A DNA stretch of 17,394 nt from an uncultured Clostridium sp. (GCA_900541315.1 UQJF01000060.1:1-17394); one strand, 5' to 3'. Counted from the first letter of the stretch, positions 6,499 through 14,663 are shown. Program-made: numbers and translations. Notes: a model not told the origin generated them from the letters alone.

Positions 6499-6514
6499 AC
6501 CTGCTTTTGCAGGT
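6499..6514 (-). other. Small hairpin upstream of the fusion gene
   Basis: ACCTGC-AAAA-GCAGGT on the minus strand: a perfect 6-bp stem with an AAAA loop, ending 34 nt before the fusion-gene ATG and about 20 nt before its ribosome binding site. No T-tract follows. It may be a stabilising or processing structure; function not known. Confidence 0.35.
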
Positions 6515-6536
6515 TCTTTCACATGCCACATAACTC

Positions 6537-6566
6537 AAAAGGGAGAAAGCATCCACGCTTTCTCCC
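6537..6566 (-). terminator. Terminator-like hairpin between melA and the fusion gene
   Basis: Minus strand: GGGAGAAAGC, 6-nt loop, GCTTTCTCCC (perfect 10-bp stem), followed by TTTTGAGTT. The stem is strong but the T-run is only four, so termination is probably partial. No clear sigma-A promoter is visible between it and the ATG at 6465, which suggests the fusion gene depends on read-through. Confidence 0.6.
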
Positions 6567-6597
6567 CTGTTCTGCTCACTTTTTTCTTTATGACAAA

Positions 6598-7908
6598 TCA
6601 ATTATATTCCGGCATCCAGTCTTTGTGTGCTTCAAACAGATCATCACACATGCTGACGATATCATCCATAGATAACTCAGCTGCCACATGAGGATCCAGC
6701 ATAACTGCCTGGTAAACGGCATCCTTTTTCTTTGTCCTTGCTGCTTCAATGGCCATCAGCTGCACATTGATATTAGTGCGGTTTAATGCTGCTAACTGCT
6801 CTGGAAGCTCTCCTACATAAACAGGAGCAATTCCGGAAGCATCAGTCATACAAGGCACCTCTACGCAGGCATTGGATGGCAGGTTCGGGATCAGACCATG
6901 GTTGATCACATTTCCACCAAACTTAAATGGCTTGTTATTAACAATAGAATTAATGATCTTTGCCGCATACTCTCTGGACTCTTCATGGGTCAGATCCGGT
7001 GAATTGATCAGGTCTTCTCTCATCTTTGCCCACTCTTCAATGTTGCGGATACATCTTCTTGGATACTCATCTAATGGGATATTAAACCGTTCGATCAGCT
7101 CCGGATATTTATCCTTAATAAAGTATGGCATATACTCTGCATTATGCTCGCTGGACTCTGTTACATAATAGCCGAAGCGGTGCATGATCTCATGGCGGAC
7201 CTTATCATTTTCCGGATAACCCTGTTCTTTGGAACGGCGTTTTACTTCCGGATAAAGGTCTACTCCGTCTTTGGATACTTCCAGCAACCATGCCATATGG
7301 TTGATACCTGCTATTTTCCACTGGACTCTGGAATCATATTCCATTCCCAGTCCTGCAAACAGCTTTGGAACTGCCACCTGTACGCTGTGACACAGTCCTA
7401 CAAACTGGACATTGCAATAACGTTCCATATAGCCGCTTAACATACCCATAGGATTGGAATAGTTAAGGAATACTGCATTCGGGCAGTATTTTTCAGCCAT
7501 CTTTCCAAACATTTCCATTACAGGAATAGTGCGCAGTGCACGGAACACGCCGCCAACACCTAAGGTATCTGCTATGGTCTGTCTTAAGCCGTATTTCTTC
7601 GGAATCTCAAAATCAGAGATAGTACAAGGATCATATCCGCCAACCTGGATCGCGCAGATCAGGAAATTGGCACCGGTGAGTGCCTGTGGGAGTTCTTCAA
7701 CTCCCACATATTTTTCCATTTTCACACTCTTTCCATAGTGGGCGCAGATCGCATGAAGCATCAGGTAACTGTCTTCCAGTCTCTGTGCATCAATATCATA
7801 CAGCGCAAAGGTCAGGTCTTCTAATTCCGGGTGAATGATACAGTCGCCAAGAACATTTCTTACAAATACAGAACTTCCAGCTCCCAGAAAGGTAATTTTA
7901 ATGGCCAT
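6598..7908 (-). CDS. melA: GH4 alpha-galactosidase, MelA type (NAD+/Mn2+-dependent)
   Basis: A 436-residue cytoplasmic glycosidase that hydrolyses alpha-galactosides such as melibiose through an NAD+-dependent oxidation-elimination mechanism with a divalent metal. E. coli MelA is 451 residues, and long stretches match it closely, for example GGYDPCTISDFE, RQTIADTLG, YFVTESSEH-like YYVTESSEH and IPLDEYPRRC. Visible motifs: dinucleotide-binding FLGAGSSVF (7-15), NYSNPMG (149-155), metal-binding GLCHSVQ (C173, H174) and GINHMAW (H204). The match to MelA rather than 6-phospho-glycosidases of GH4 suits a locus with an ABC importer and no PTS genes. It follows the binding-protein gene with a 50-nt gap and a GAGAGGAG site. 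It is the second alpha-galactosidase of the locus. Substrate range (melibiose, raffinose, galacturonides) cannot be fixed by eye. Confidence 0.88.
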   Translation of the reverse strand: MAIKITFLGAGSSVFVRNVLGDCIIHPELEDLTFALYDIDAQRLEDSYLMLHAICAHYGKSVKMEKYVGVEELPQALTGANFLICAIQVGGYDPCTISDFEIPKKYGLRQTIADTLGVGGVFRALRTIPVMEMFGKMAEKYCPNAVFLNYSNPMGMLSGYMERYCNVQFVGLCHSVQVAVPKLFAGLGMEYDSRVQWKIAGINHMAWLLEVSKDGVDLYPEVKRRSKEQGYPENDKVRHEIMHRFGYYVTESSEHNAEYMPYFIKDKYPELIERFNIPLDEYPRRCIRNIEEWAKMREDLINSPDLTHEESREYAAKIINSIVNNKPFKFGGNVINHGLIPNLPSNACVEVPCMTDASGIAPVYVGELPEQLAALNRTNINVQLMAIEAARTKKKDAVYQAVMLDPHVAAELSMDDIVSMCDDLFEAHKDWMPEYN

Positions 7909-7958
7909 AATCTGAATCTGCTCCTCTCAAAAATCCTTACTTATGTGTTTTTGTAGTT

Positions 7959-9353
7959 TTACTGTTCCTCTAATACTTCCGTCATACGCTCCTGGCAGTT
8001 AGCTGCTACTTCTTCTGCTGTTACGGAATTGTTTACTGCAAGTGGATCCATTTCTTCGTTAAATACTTCATTTAACTGCTGGAATGTTACAGAAGTCTCA
8101 TCTGCTGCCATCTTAGGATCAATGGTTCCAACAATATCGTTTAAGATCTTCATCTCATCTTTGAAAGTCTTATACTCTACTCCACCCTCCAGAAGTTTGG
8201 TTCTTACAGGGATGAAGGAACCGGTCTCACAGAATTTCTTCATATTTTCTTCGTTTGTGATGTAATCAACTACGATAGCTGCTGCCTTTGGATACTTAGT
8301 TTCTGCATATGCGAATACAGCGTTTCCACCCATATCAGAGCTTGTCTTTCCATCCTTGATAGGCATGTAGGTCATACCCCACTTGTCACCCATGTTTTCC
8401 TGCATATAAGAACAGTGCCAACTTCCGGAGAAGGTAAATGCGATCTGCTCAGCTACGAACAGAGAGTTGGTTGTAGGTGCACCGGAGAATGCAGTATTAG
8501 CAACCAGATCTTCTTTTCTCCAGTCCTCATACAGCTTGATAGCCTCTAATACTTCTGGTGTATCCATGGTAACTGCATCCTGAGCCTCGTTTAATATAGA
8601 ACCGCCGTTCATGTATAAGAATGGCAGATAACGGTATCCACTGTTGTTCTCCCAGATTCCGCCGAATGCATATGGCAGGCTATATTTTTCCTTTAAGGTT
8701 CTTGCAATATCAGTCAGTTCTTCCCAGGTATATCCATCTTCAACGCTGGTCGGGATACGGATACCTGCTTCCTCAAACATTCTCTTGTTGTAGAACATTG
8801 CCATGGTATCGGTATGATGAGGCATTGCTACTAACTTTCCATCATACTGGCAGGCAGACAGGAATGCCGGTGAAATACCATCTAAGCTTTCCTGGGAAAT
8901 GTATGGGGATAAATCTAACATAACATCTGCTTTTTTGAACTTACCAAGACGCTGATAGGTATAACGGATAACATCTGGCCAGTCATTGCCAGCGATTCTG
9001 GTATCCAGCATATCTCTAAAATCAGATGATGGATAAGTCTGTGGAATGATCTTGATCTCCGGATGATCCTTCTGCAGATTTGCGATCAGCTCGTCCCATG
9101 CTTCCTTATCAGATGTAGAACCTTCCCAGTAAGCAACTTCAATCTCTGCTCCGTCCTCCGCTACCAGTTCTTCTGCTGCAGCTGCTTCTTCCTTCTTTTC
9201 CCCGTTCTCCTTAGAAGCTGCTGCCTCTGCCTTGGTCTCTGCCGGTGCTGCTGTTGTCTGGGTGCTTCCACCGCCTCCGCAGGCTGTCAGACCACTCATC
9301 ATAGCTGCTGCCATAACAATTGACATGGACCTCATTAATTTGCTTTTGCTCAT
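7959..9353 (-). CDS. Sugar ABC transporter substrate-binding lipoprotein (CUT1 type)
   Basis: A 464-residue extracellular solute-binding protein, family 1, anchored to the outer face of the membrane. The signal peptide (1-24) ends in lipobox LTAC, with Cys25 as the lipidation site, followed by a glycine and then a long A/E/K/T-rich linker to about residue 65. The mature domain begins EIEVAYWEGSTSDKEAWDEL and contains PDVIRYTY, GKLVAMPHHTDTMAMFYNKRMFEEAG, and FTFSGSWHCSYM, all typical of oligosaccharide-binding proteins. A very strong AAGGAGGAAGG precedes the ATG, consistent with the high expression such proteins need. It follows the permeases, whereas in many CUT1 operons the binding protein comes first. 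Context with two alpha-galactosidases suggests melibiose/raffinose-family sugars as ligand. Confidence 0.92.
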   Translation of the reverse strand: MSKSKLMRSMSIVMAAAMMSGLTACGGGGSTQTTAAPAETKAEAAASKENGEKKEEAAAAEELVAEDGAEIEVAYWEGSTSDKEAWDELIANLQKDHPEIKIIPQTYPSSDFRDMLDTRIAGNDWPDVIRYTYQRLGKFKKADVMLDLSPYISQESLDGISPAFLSACQYDGKLVAMPHHTDTMAMFYNKRMFEEAGIRIPTSVEDGYTWEELTDIARTLKEKYSLPYAFGGIWENNSGYRYLPFLYMNGGSILNEAQDAVTMDTPEVLEAIKLYEDWRKEDLVANTAFSGAPTTNSLFVAEQIAFTFSGSWHCSYMQENMGDKWGMTYMPIKDGKTSSDMGGNAVFAYAETKYPKAAAIVVDYITNEENMKKFCETGSFIPVRTKLLEGGVEYKTFKDEMKILNDIVGTIDPKMAADETSVTFQQLNEVFNEEMDPLAVNNSVTAEEVAANCQERMTEVLEEQ

Positions 9354-9424
9354 AAAACCTTCCTCCTTGATAATAATATTCTTAAAATAGTTTTTATGAT
9401 TGTTTTCCTGTTTTCTACCACTCT

Positions 9425-10279
9425 TTACCCCTTGATTCCGCTGGATGCAACCCCCTGTACAAATTGCTTCTGGAAAATAAGGAATACTGTGAGAACAGGT
9501 ATAACCGAAATAAGAGAAGCTGCCATCATATCATTCCAGTTTACATACTGTGCGCCGTTTAAATTGGAAAGACCTAACTGTACGGTATAAAATTTCTCAC
9601 TGGAAAGCATGATCAGCGGCCACTGGAGATCATTCCATCTCCACATAACCGTAAAGATGACCAACACACTGATCAGCGGCTTTACGTTTGGAAGGATGAT
9701 CTTAGTAAAAATGGTAAACTCACTTGCACCATCAATCCTTCCTGCTTCCAGCAGTCCATCTGGAATATCACTGATAAACTGTCTGGATAAGAACAGGCCA
9801 AGTGCCTCTGCACAAGGCGGGATGATAACGCCCCAAAGTGTATTTCTGATACCCAGTTTGGATGCGATAACGAAAACCGGGATCATGGTAACCTGCAGTG
9901 GGATCATCAAAGTACTCAAAACGATCATAAAGAAAAATTCTTTTCCTTTAAATTTATACTTTGCAAATGCAAAACCTGCTAACAGATTAATACATACTGT
10001 GATCAGTGTAGAAAGTGTTGTTACAATAAAGCTATTTCTGAAATATATTCCAAAGGGTGCTCTGGACAATGCAGTTGCAAAATTACTCCAGATAAACTCA
10101 CCTGGCCATAACTTTGGCGGAAAAGCAAAAATCTCATCAACAGGCTTTACAGCTGTTACAAACATCCAATAGAAAGGGAACAGTGCGATCAGTGCTGCAA
10201 CAAACATAAACAGAAAGATCAACGTTTTTAACAGAAAATATTTTCTTTTATCCATTCCCATACGGCCTGAATCATTCAT
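9425..10279 (-). CDS. Sugar ABC transporter permease (MalG/MsmG-like)
   Basis: A 284-residue inner-membrane permease of the CUT1 carbohydrate importer family, with about six membrane helices. The cytoplasmic coupling loop shows the EAA motif EAGRIDGASEFTIFTKI starting at residue 178, followed by ILPNVKP; the C-terminus ends FVQGVASSGIKG, matching the QGVTAGAVKG-type tail of MalG homologues. Its AAGGAGG site lies inside the last codons of the upstream permease gene, with 3 nt between the genes, so the two are translated together. It pairs with the product of 10283-11173 and the lipoprotein at 7959-9353. No ATPase is encoded in the window, so a shared MsmK/MsmX-type ATPase elsewhere must energise it. 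Confidence 0.92.
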   Translation of the reverse strand: MNDSGRMGMDKRKYFLLKTLIFLFMFVAALIALFPFYWMFVTAVKPVDEIFAFPPKLWPGEFIWSNFATALSRAPFGIYFRNSFIVTTLSTLITVCINLLAGFAFAKYKFKGKEFFFMIVLSTLMIPLQVTMIPVFVIASKLGIRNTLWGVIIPPCAEALGLFLSRQFISDIPDGLLEAGRIDGASEFTIFTKIILPNVKPLISVLVIFTVMWRWNDLQWPLIMLSSEKFYTVQLGLSNLNGAQYVNWNDMMAASLISVIPVLTVFLIFQKQFVQGVASSGIKG

Positions 10280-10282
10280 CTG

Positions 10283-11173
10283 TTAATCCTCCTTCTCTAT
10301 TTTGAAGCGGATGATGGTAAGTGCTGCCATAAATACAAACAATACGATACCACCAGCTGCTGCACGTCCATAGTAATTCTTGTTAAATGCCTGTTCGTAA
10401 ACATACATAACAATGGTTTTGGTAGCATTTAACGGTCCTCCCTGTGTCATAGTGTATACTAAGTCGAAAGAACGGAAGGCATTGATCATACATGTGATCA
10501 TAACGAACATATGAGTGTTCTTTAACAGCGGAAGTGTTATATACCTGAATTTCTGGAATGTATTTGCTCCGTCAATGGTAGCTGCTTCTATCAGCTCTGT
10601 TGGAATGCCCTGAAGACCCGCCAGATAAATGACCATGTTATAACCGGCTTTCTGCCACATAGTCGCTGTTACAAGCATCAGCATGGCAAACTTCGGGTCA
10701 TTATTCCACTGGATTGCCTTTGCGCCTACTGAAGTAAGCAGGTAGTTGATCAGACCTAACTGATCCTGAAAGATCCAGGTAAATACAGTACCCACTACAA
10801 CAGTAGATACAACAGCCGGTGCATACACTGCAGACCGTATAAATCCTCTTAAAGGAATCTTACTGTTTAACATAACAGCTAAGAATAAAGCCAGCGCCAT
10901 CAGAAGAGGTACCGTTGCTACTGCATAATAGAAAGTATTAAAAATGGATTTTAAGAATACTTTGTCCTGGAATATGTATGCATAATTAGCAAGACCGATA
11001 AATTTCGGTTTTCCCATCCCATTCCATTTTACCATTCCATAATAAAATGACATGAAAATGGGAATGATCATAAAGATAAGAAACAAAATCATATTCGGCA
11101 AAATATAAAGATACGGAACCACTTTAATATTCCGCCAGAACGGTATTCTATTTTTCTGTGTTTTTTCGTTCAT
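10283..11173 (-). CDS. Sugar ABC transporter permease (MalF/MsmF-like)
   Basis: A 296-residue CUT1 permease with about six membrane helices, beginning with a helix around LPNMILFLIFMIIPIF. The EAA loop reads EAATIDGANTFQKFRYI from residue 196, followed by TLPLL. The segment FRSFDLVYTMTQGGP is typical of MalF/MsmF-type subunits. I chose the ATG at 11173 (MNEKTQKN) because GGGGAG precedes it by 9 nt. An in-frame ATG at 11227 lies in the loop of a strong hairpin and has no ribosome binding site. The gene is separated from the upstream GH36 gene by 74 nt that contain this hairpin. Confidence 0.92.
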   Translation of the reverse strand: MNEKTQKNRIPFWRNIKVVPYLYILPNMILFLIFMIIPIFMSFYYGMVKWNGMGKPKFIGLANYAYIFQDKVFLKSIFNTFYYAVATVPLLMALALFLAVMLNSKIPLRGFIRSAVYAPAVVSTVVVGTVFTWIFQDQLGLINYLLTSVGAKAIQWNNDPKFAMLMLVTATMWQKAGYNMVIYLAGLQGIPTELIEAATIDGANTFQKFRYITLPLLKNTHMFVMITCMINAFRSFDLVYTMTQGGPLNATKTIVMYVYEQAFNKNYYGRAAAGGIVLFVFMAALTIIRFKIEKED

Positions 11174-11203
11174 AGACTGTTTCTCCCCGTTACATATTTG
11201 TTT

Positions 11204-11240
11204 ATTCTCCCGGATCTTTTGCCCCATGATCCGGGAAAAT
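11204..11240 (-). other. Strong intercistronic hairpin between GH36 and permease genes
   Basis: Minus strand: arm ATTTTCCCGGATC (11240-11228), an 11-nt loop, and GATCCGGGAGAAT (11216-11204), a 13-bp stem with one G-T pair. It starts 8 nt upstream of the GH36 stop's outer edge side and ends 30 nt before the permease ATG. No T-tract follows the 3' arm, so it is more likely an mRNA processing or stabilising structure than a full terminator. Confidence 0.6.
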
Positions 11241-11247
11241 AAAATTT

Positions 11248-13506
11248 TTAGTTATCTACACACTCCAGTACATACAACTGGGACGTATAGTCACCTGCAT
11301 CTGTACCAGAATCCTTTCTGGTAATGCTGTCCTTTCGTACAGAAGATCCTGTAAATTCCATATCCAGAAGCAATCCCATATTCATCAGTTCATCGCCATA
11401 ATAGGTTCTGCCGTTTCTGCTGCAGTAATAGCGTTTGTCCGGATCGAGTCCTGTAAGAATCAGCTTTTTAAGCTTTGGATTTGGTGTTGCCATTACTTTG
11501 TAATAAGCAGCAACTGCCTGTTTCTTATCTGGTGATACACTCATCCATGCTGCATTTCCATCTCCCTCAAATGGATCTTCCAGACGGTAGAAGGTTCCAA
11601 ACTGGATCAGCTTTCTGTATTTCTTAAAAAATGCAATCTGCTCTTTTACTTTCTCCTGCTCATCTTCTGTCATGGCATTTGGATCAAGTTCGTAACCAAA
11701 TGCACCAAAGTAAGCTACATGGGCTCTGAAATCCACATCTGTCATACGTTTTACCTGATGGTTGGGGATAGCTGATACATGAGCTCCCATAGAAGATACA
11801 GGATACGCCATGCTGGTTCCATACTGGATCTTAATACGCTCTACTGCATCAGTATCATCACTGGTCCAGCACTGTGGTGCGTAGTAAAGCATGCCTGCAT
11901 CAAATCTTGCACCGCCACTGGCACAGGATTCAAATAAAATCTCAGGAAAATCTGTGATCAGACGCTCATACAGGTCATAAACACCTAAAATATAGCGGTG
12001 GAAGAATTCTCCTTGCTGTTCTGCTCTCAAAGAAGTTCCGTAGCTTTCCGTAATATTTCGGTTCATATCCCATTTCACATAGGAAATACAGGAATTTTTC
12101 AATACCTTTTTCATCATCTGATAAATGTGGTCTACCACTGCCGGATTAGAGAAATCCAGTACATACTGATTTCTGCCGTGAGACATATGTCTTCCCGGTG
12201 TTTTGATCACCCAGTCAGGATGTTCTTCGAAAAGGCGGCTGATCTTATTGACCATCTCTGGCTCAAACCAAAGGCCAAATTTTAAGCCCATGGCTTCAAT
12301 CTTCCTTGATAAGCCTTCCACTCCTTCTGGAAGCTTATCAAGATCACTGTACCAGTCCCCAAGAGAGCTTCCTGAATCATCTCTCTTTCCAAACCATCCA
12401 TCATCCAGTACAAACAATTCAACTCCCAGATTCTTTGCTTTCTCAGCGATCTTTAAGATTTTTTCTTCATTAAAGTTAAAGTAAGTAGCTTCCCAGTTGT
12501 TTAAAAGCACCGGGCGTTCTTTTTCTCTCCAGATGCCTCTTACCAGTCTGTGGTTGAACAATTCATGGAAGTTCTGGCTCATGCCATTTAAACCGGCCGG
12601 GCTGTATACCATAACAGCTTCCGGCGTCTGAAACTCACCCTTTGGTTCTAAATGCCAGGTAAATTCAAACGGATTGATGCCCATTGAAACTCTTGCTGTT
12701 TCATATCTGTCCACTTCCACCTGAGCCAGAAAATTTCCACTGTATATCAGGCAGAATCCATAAGCATCTCCCTGTTCCTCTGTTGCATATGGACGTTTCA
12801 GTGCAATAAAGGGATTATGGTCCGGGCTGCTGGCACCTCTTGCACTGGAAATAGACTGGATACCGGTTACAAGCTTTCTTTTCTTTTTATGACGTTCTCT
12901 TGCCCATGCACCGTCTAAATGGATCATTTCAAAATCGCTGTCATAAAGATCTACTGACATGGACATGGCTCTTAACAGATCCAAGTTCTGTTCTCCATTA
13001 TTTACAAATCGTACATTCCGGCAAATAGCGTCATAATCTTCATAGATAGTATAGGATAAGACCATTTGCACGGAAAGAAGTTCATCTTCCAACAGGATCT
13101 CTACTGTTACTGCATCATCCTCTGCTGCTGTGTAAGTGGCAGGAAGACCTTTCAGTTTTTTCTTTCCTTTGTAGATTTCATGGTTCTTATAAACAAATTC
13201 TGTAATCCGGCTGCCGTTTTCCTGTTTGATCTGGTATGCCGGCTCTCTGAAATCTGTGGTACCATAGGAAGGATATTCCTGACGGATTGTATCCAGGGTA
13301 AAGAGAAAATCATTTTCATACACATACGCTGTGTGGCTCTGTGTACGCATCTGGATAAAATGCTGGAATGAATCCCTGTGTGTTAAATGCTTTCCAAAAT
13401 ACTGATGACCTAACTGCCCATTTTCCATGATACAAAAAATATAACTGATCCGGTCATTCTGAAGATGGAACTCTTTTGTTGCCTCATTAAAAAGAATTTT
13501 TGCCAT
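11248..13506 (-). CDS. GH36 alpha-galactosidase
   Basis: A 752-residue retaining alpha-galactosidase of glycoside hydrolase family 36, the length usual for bacterial AgaA/RafA/MelA-type GH36 enzymes. An N-terminal beta-sandwich (about 1-330) is followed by a TIM barrel and a C-terminal beta domain. Active-site signatures: DDGWFGKRDD (368-377), LWFEPEMVN (412-420), KWDMNR with nucleophile D480, ESCASGGARFD (526-536) and CWTSDDTDA, where D550 is the likely acid/base. No signal peptide, so it acts in the cytoplasm on imported melibiose, raffinose or stachyose. The ATG at 13506 has GAGGCGG nearby. It is the first structural gene after lacI, and a copy of the LacI-family operator lies 35-48 nt before the start codon. 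It shares the locus with a GH4 enzyme of unrelated mechanism. Confidence 0.94.
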   Translation of the reverse strand: MAKILFNEATKEFHLQNDRISYIFCIMENGQLGHQYFGKHLTHRDSFQHFIQMRTQSHTAYVYENDFLFTLDTIRQEYPSYGTTDFREPAYQIKQENGSRITEFVYKNHEIYKGKKKLKGLPATYTAAEDDAVTVEILLEDELLSVQMVLSYTIYEDYDAICRNVRFVNNGEQNLDLLRAMSMSVDLYDSDFEMIHLDGAWARERHKKKRKLVTGIQSISSARGASSPDHNPFIALKRPYATEEQGDAYGFCLIYSGNFLAQVEVDRYETARVSMGINPFEFTWHLEPKGEFQTPEAVMVYSPAGLNGMSQNFHELFNHRLVRGIWREKERPVLLNNWEATYFNFNEEKILKIAEKAKNLGVELFVLDDGWFGKRDDSGSSLGDWYSDLDKLPEGVEGLSRKIEAMGLKFGLWFEPEMVNKISRLFEEHPDWVIKTPGRHMSHGRNQYVLDFSNPAVVDHIYQMMKKVLKNSCISYVKWDMNRNITESYGTSLRAEQQGEFFHRYILGVYDLYERLITDFPEILFESCASGGARFDAGMLYYAPQCWTSDDTDAVERIKIQYGTSMAYPVSSMGAHVSAIPNHQVKRMTDVDFRAHVAYFGAFGYELDPNAMTEDEQEKVKEQIAFFKKYRKLIQFGTFYRLEDPFEGDGNAAWMSVSPDKKQAVAAYYKVMATPNPKLKKLILTGLDPDKRYYCSRNGRTYYGDELMNMGLLLDMEFTGSSVRKDSITRKDSGTDAGDYTSQLYVLECVDN

Positions 13507-13540
13507 ACATCCGCCTCACTTTATCTTATTTTTTAAACAC

Positions 13541-13554
13541 GAACGCGCGTTTAT
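13541..13554 (-). promoter_or_regulatory. LacI-family operator O1 in front of the GH36 gene
   Basis: GAACGCGCGTTTAT (plus strand), with perfect palindromic core AACGCGCGTT at 13542-13551 and the central CG expected of LacI-family operators. The identical 14 bases occur at 14612-14625 before lacI. A possible -10 (TATAAA, minus strand, 13550-13555) overlaps it, though no good -35 is seen. Binding by the adjacent repressor would block transcription of the transport and hydrolase genes. Confidence 0.8.
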
Positions 13555-13588
13555 ATTGTTTTTAAAAAAATAGTTTTTTTATTTTTTC

Positions 13589-14596
13589 TTATGCTGTTGT
13601 ACCTTTGATCAATATTGCAGGACATTTCCGCTTCCGCTTGACGTCTATTCCCACCACAGAACGCAACGCTGCTCTTACAATATCATGAAGAGAGATTTCA
13701 ATAGAAGTCAAGTTATATCCTAATTCTGCATAAGTGGCACTGTAGTCACATCCCATTATACTGATGTCTTCTGGTACCCGTAAGCCCCTGACCTCTGCTG
13801 CCCTTATAGCAGATATTGCCATCACATCACTGGAAGCATATATGGCAGTTGCTTTTGTTGTATCTAAAATCTTTTCTGCTGCAATATATGCTTTCTGACT
13901 GTTAAAATCTCCCGGCTCTATGATCAGGTCTTTTTCTTCCAAACCTGCTTCTATCATGGCTTTTTTATAGCCGATAATACGGTCTCTGCTGGATAAACGG
14001 TCATCTCCGCAAAGATGCGCGATACAGGTATGCCCTTTATCTAAAAGATACTTCGTAGCCATATATCCGGCATCAACATTCTGACTGCAGATAATACTTA
14101 CATTTTCCGCCCGAAGCATATCCACATCTGGATCTACCACCACCATATTGAATCCTTTTTCAATCAGCCGGTTTACCGCTTCCATTTCATATTCAAATCC
14201 TACAAAGATCCCGCCACTAATAGAACGGCTGCAGTACATATTTTCTACTTTAGATAATTCTTCTATTTCTGATACTACAAATGTTGAGATCGTATAATCG
14301 TATTCCTTTGCCTGAGTGATCAGTTCACCGATCATCCTAAGAAAATAGGAAGACATGACACCTCTCCATCTTCTCTTCGCTGCATCACAGTTAGAAATAC
14401 ACAATACAATCTCCCGGTTCGCTTTTCCGGCTAAGACCTGCGCAAAAGTGTTTGGCTGGTATCCATATTTCTCAATCACATCCATCACCCTGATCCGGGT
14501 CTCTTCTGGTACATTAGGATAATGGTTGATCACCCTGGAAACTGTACTTCTGGAAACATTTGCCAGTTTTGCAATCTCTTCACTTGTTATATTCAT
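13589..14596 (-). CDS. LacI-family transcriptional regulator
   Basis: A 335-residue repressor of the LacI/GalR family. N-terminal helix-turn-helix at about residues 4-25 (EEIAKLANVSRSTVSRVIN), hinge helix region near 45-60 (YQPNTFAQVLAG), then a periplasmic-binding-protein-like sensor domain with GYMATKYLLDKGH, RIIGYKKAM and TAIYASSDVMAISAIRA. I chose the ATG at 14596 (MNITSEE), which has AGGTGA 4 nt upstream. A start at 14644 would run through the operator and promoter and is not credible. The gene has a good promoter with an operator over the transcription start, so it should repress itself, and the same operator precedes the GH36 gene just downstream. The effector is probably an alpha-galactoside or galactose; this is inferred from context only. 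Confidence 0.93.
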   Translation of the reverse strand: MNITSEEIAKLANVSRSTVSRVINHYPNVPEETRIRVMDVIEKYGYQPNTFAQVLAGKANREIVLCISNCDAAKRRWRGVMSSYFLRMIGELITQAKEYDYTISTFVVSEIEELSKVENMYCSRSISGGIFVGFEYEMEAVNRLIEKGFNMVVVDPDVDMLRAENVSIICSQNVDAGYMATKYLLDKGHTCIAHLCGDDRLSSRDRIIGYKKAMIEAGLEEKDLIIEPGDFNSQKAYIAAEKILDTTKATAIYASSDVMAISAIRAAEVRGLRVPEDISIMGCDYSATYAELGYNLTSIEISLHDIVRAALRSVVGIDVKRKRKCPAILIKGTTA

Positions 14597-14611
14597 ATAA
14601 TCACCTGTTGT

Positions 14612-14625
14612 GAACGCGCGTTTAT
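14612..14625 (-). promoter_or_regulatory. LacI-family operator O2 in front of lacI
   Basis: GAACGCGCGTTTAT on the plus strand, identical to the site at 13541-13554, with core AACGCGCGTT at 14613-14622. It lies from about the transcription start into the leader of lacI, between the -10 box (14635-14640) and the ribosome binding site (14601-14606). This is the position of a classic autorepression site. Confidence 0.82.
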
Positions 14626-14634
14626 TATGTATAT

Positions 14635-14663
14635 AATGTAGCATGTTTTTCTCGTTTTGTCTA
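14635..14663 (-). promoter_or_regulatory. Promoter of lacI (extended -10)
   Basis: Minus strand: TAGACA (14658-14663), 17-nt spacer, TACATT (14635-14640), with TGC immediately before the -10. It gives lacI its own transcription unit. The A/T-rich 14664-14775 between it and the larA stop contains no gene, and I see no convincing terminator for the larA transcript there. Confidence 0.68.

Noticed and set aside
6466..6531. Longer N-terminus for the kinase-dehydrogenase fusion
   Set aside because: The upstream starts lack ribosome binding sites and would place the small hairpin and the AAGGAG within the coding region; the ATG at 6465 is best supported.
11174..11227. Longer N-terminus for the MalF-like permease (ATG at 11227)
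   Set aside because: The ATG lies in a hairpin loop without a ribosome binding site; the ATG at 11173 has GGGGAG at good spacing and homologue-like length.
13564..13580. A7-TAG-T7 inverted repeat after lacI as terminator
   Set aside because: The stem is A/T only with a 3-nt loop, so it is too weak to call a terminator; it may simply be an A/T-rich promoter-proximal tract.
14597..14644. Longer N-terminus for the LacI-family protein (ATG at 14644)
   Set aside because: It would make the -10 box and operator coding and add residues before the helix-turn-helix that the family does not have.
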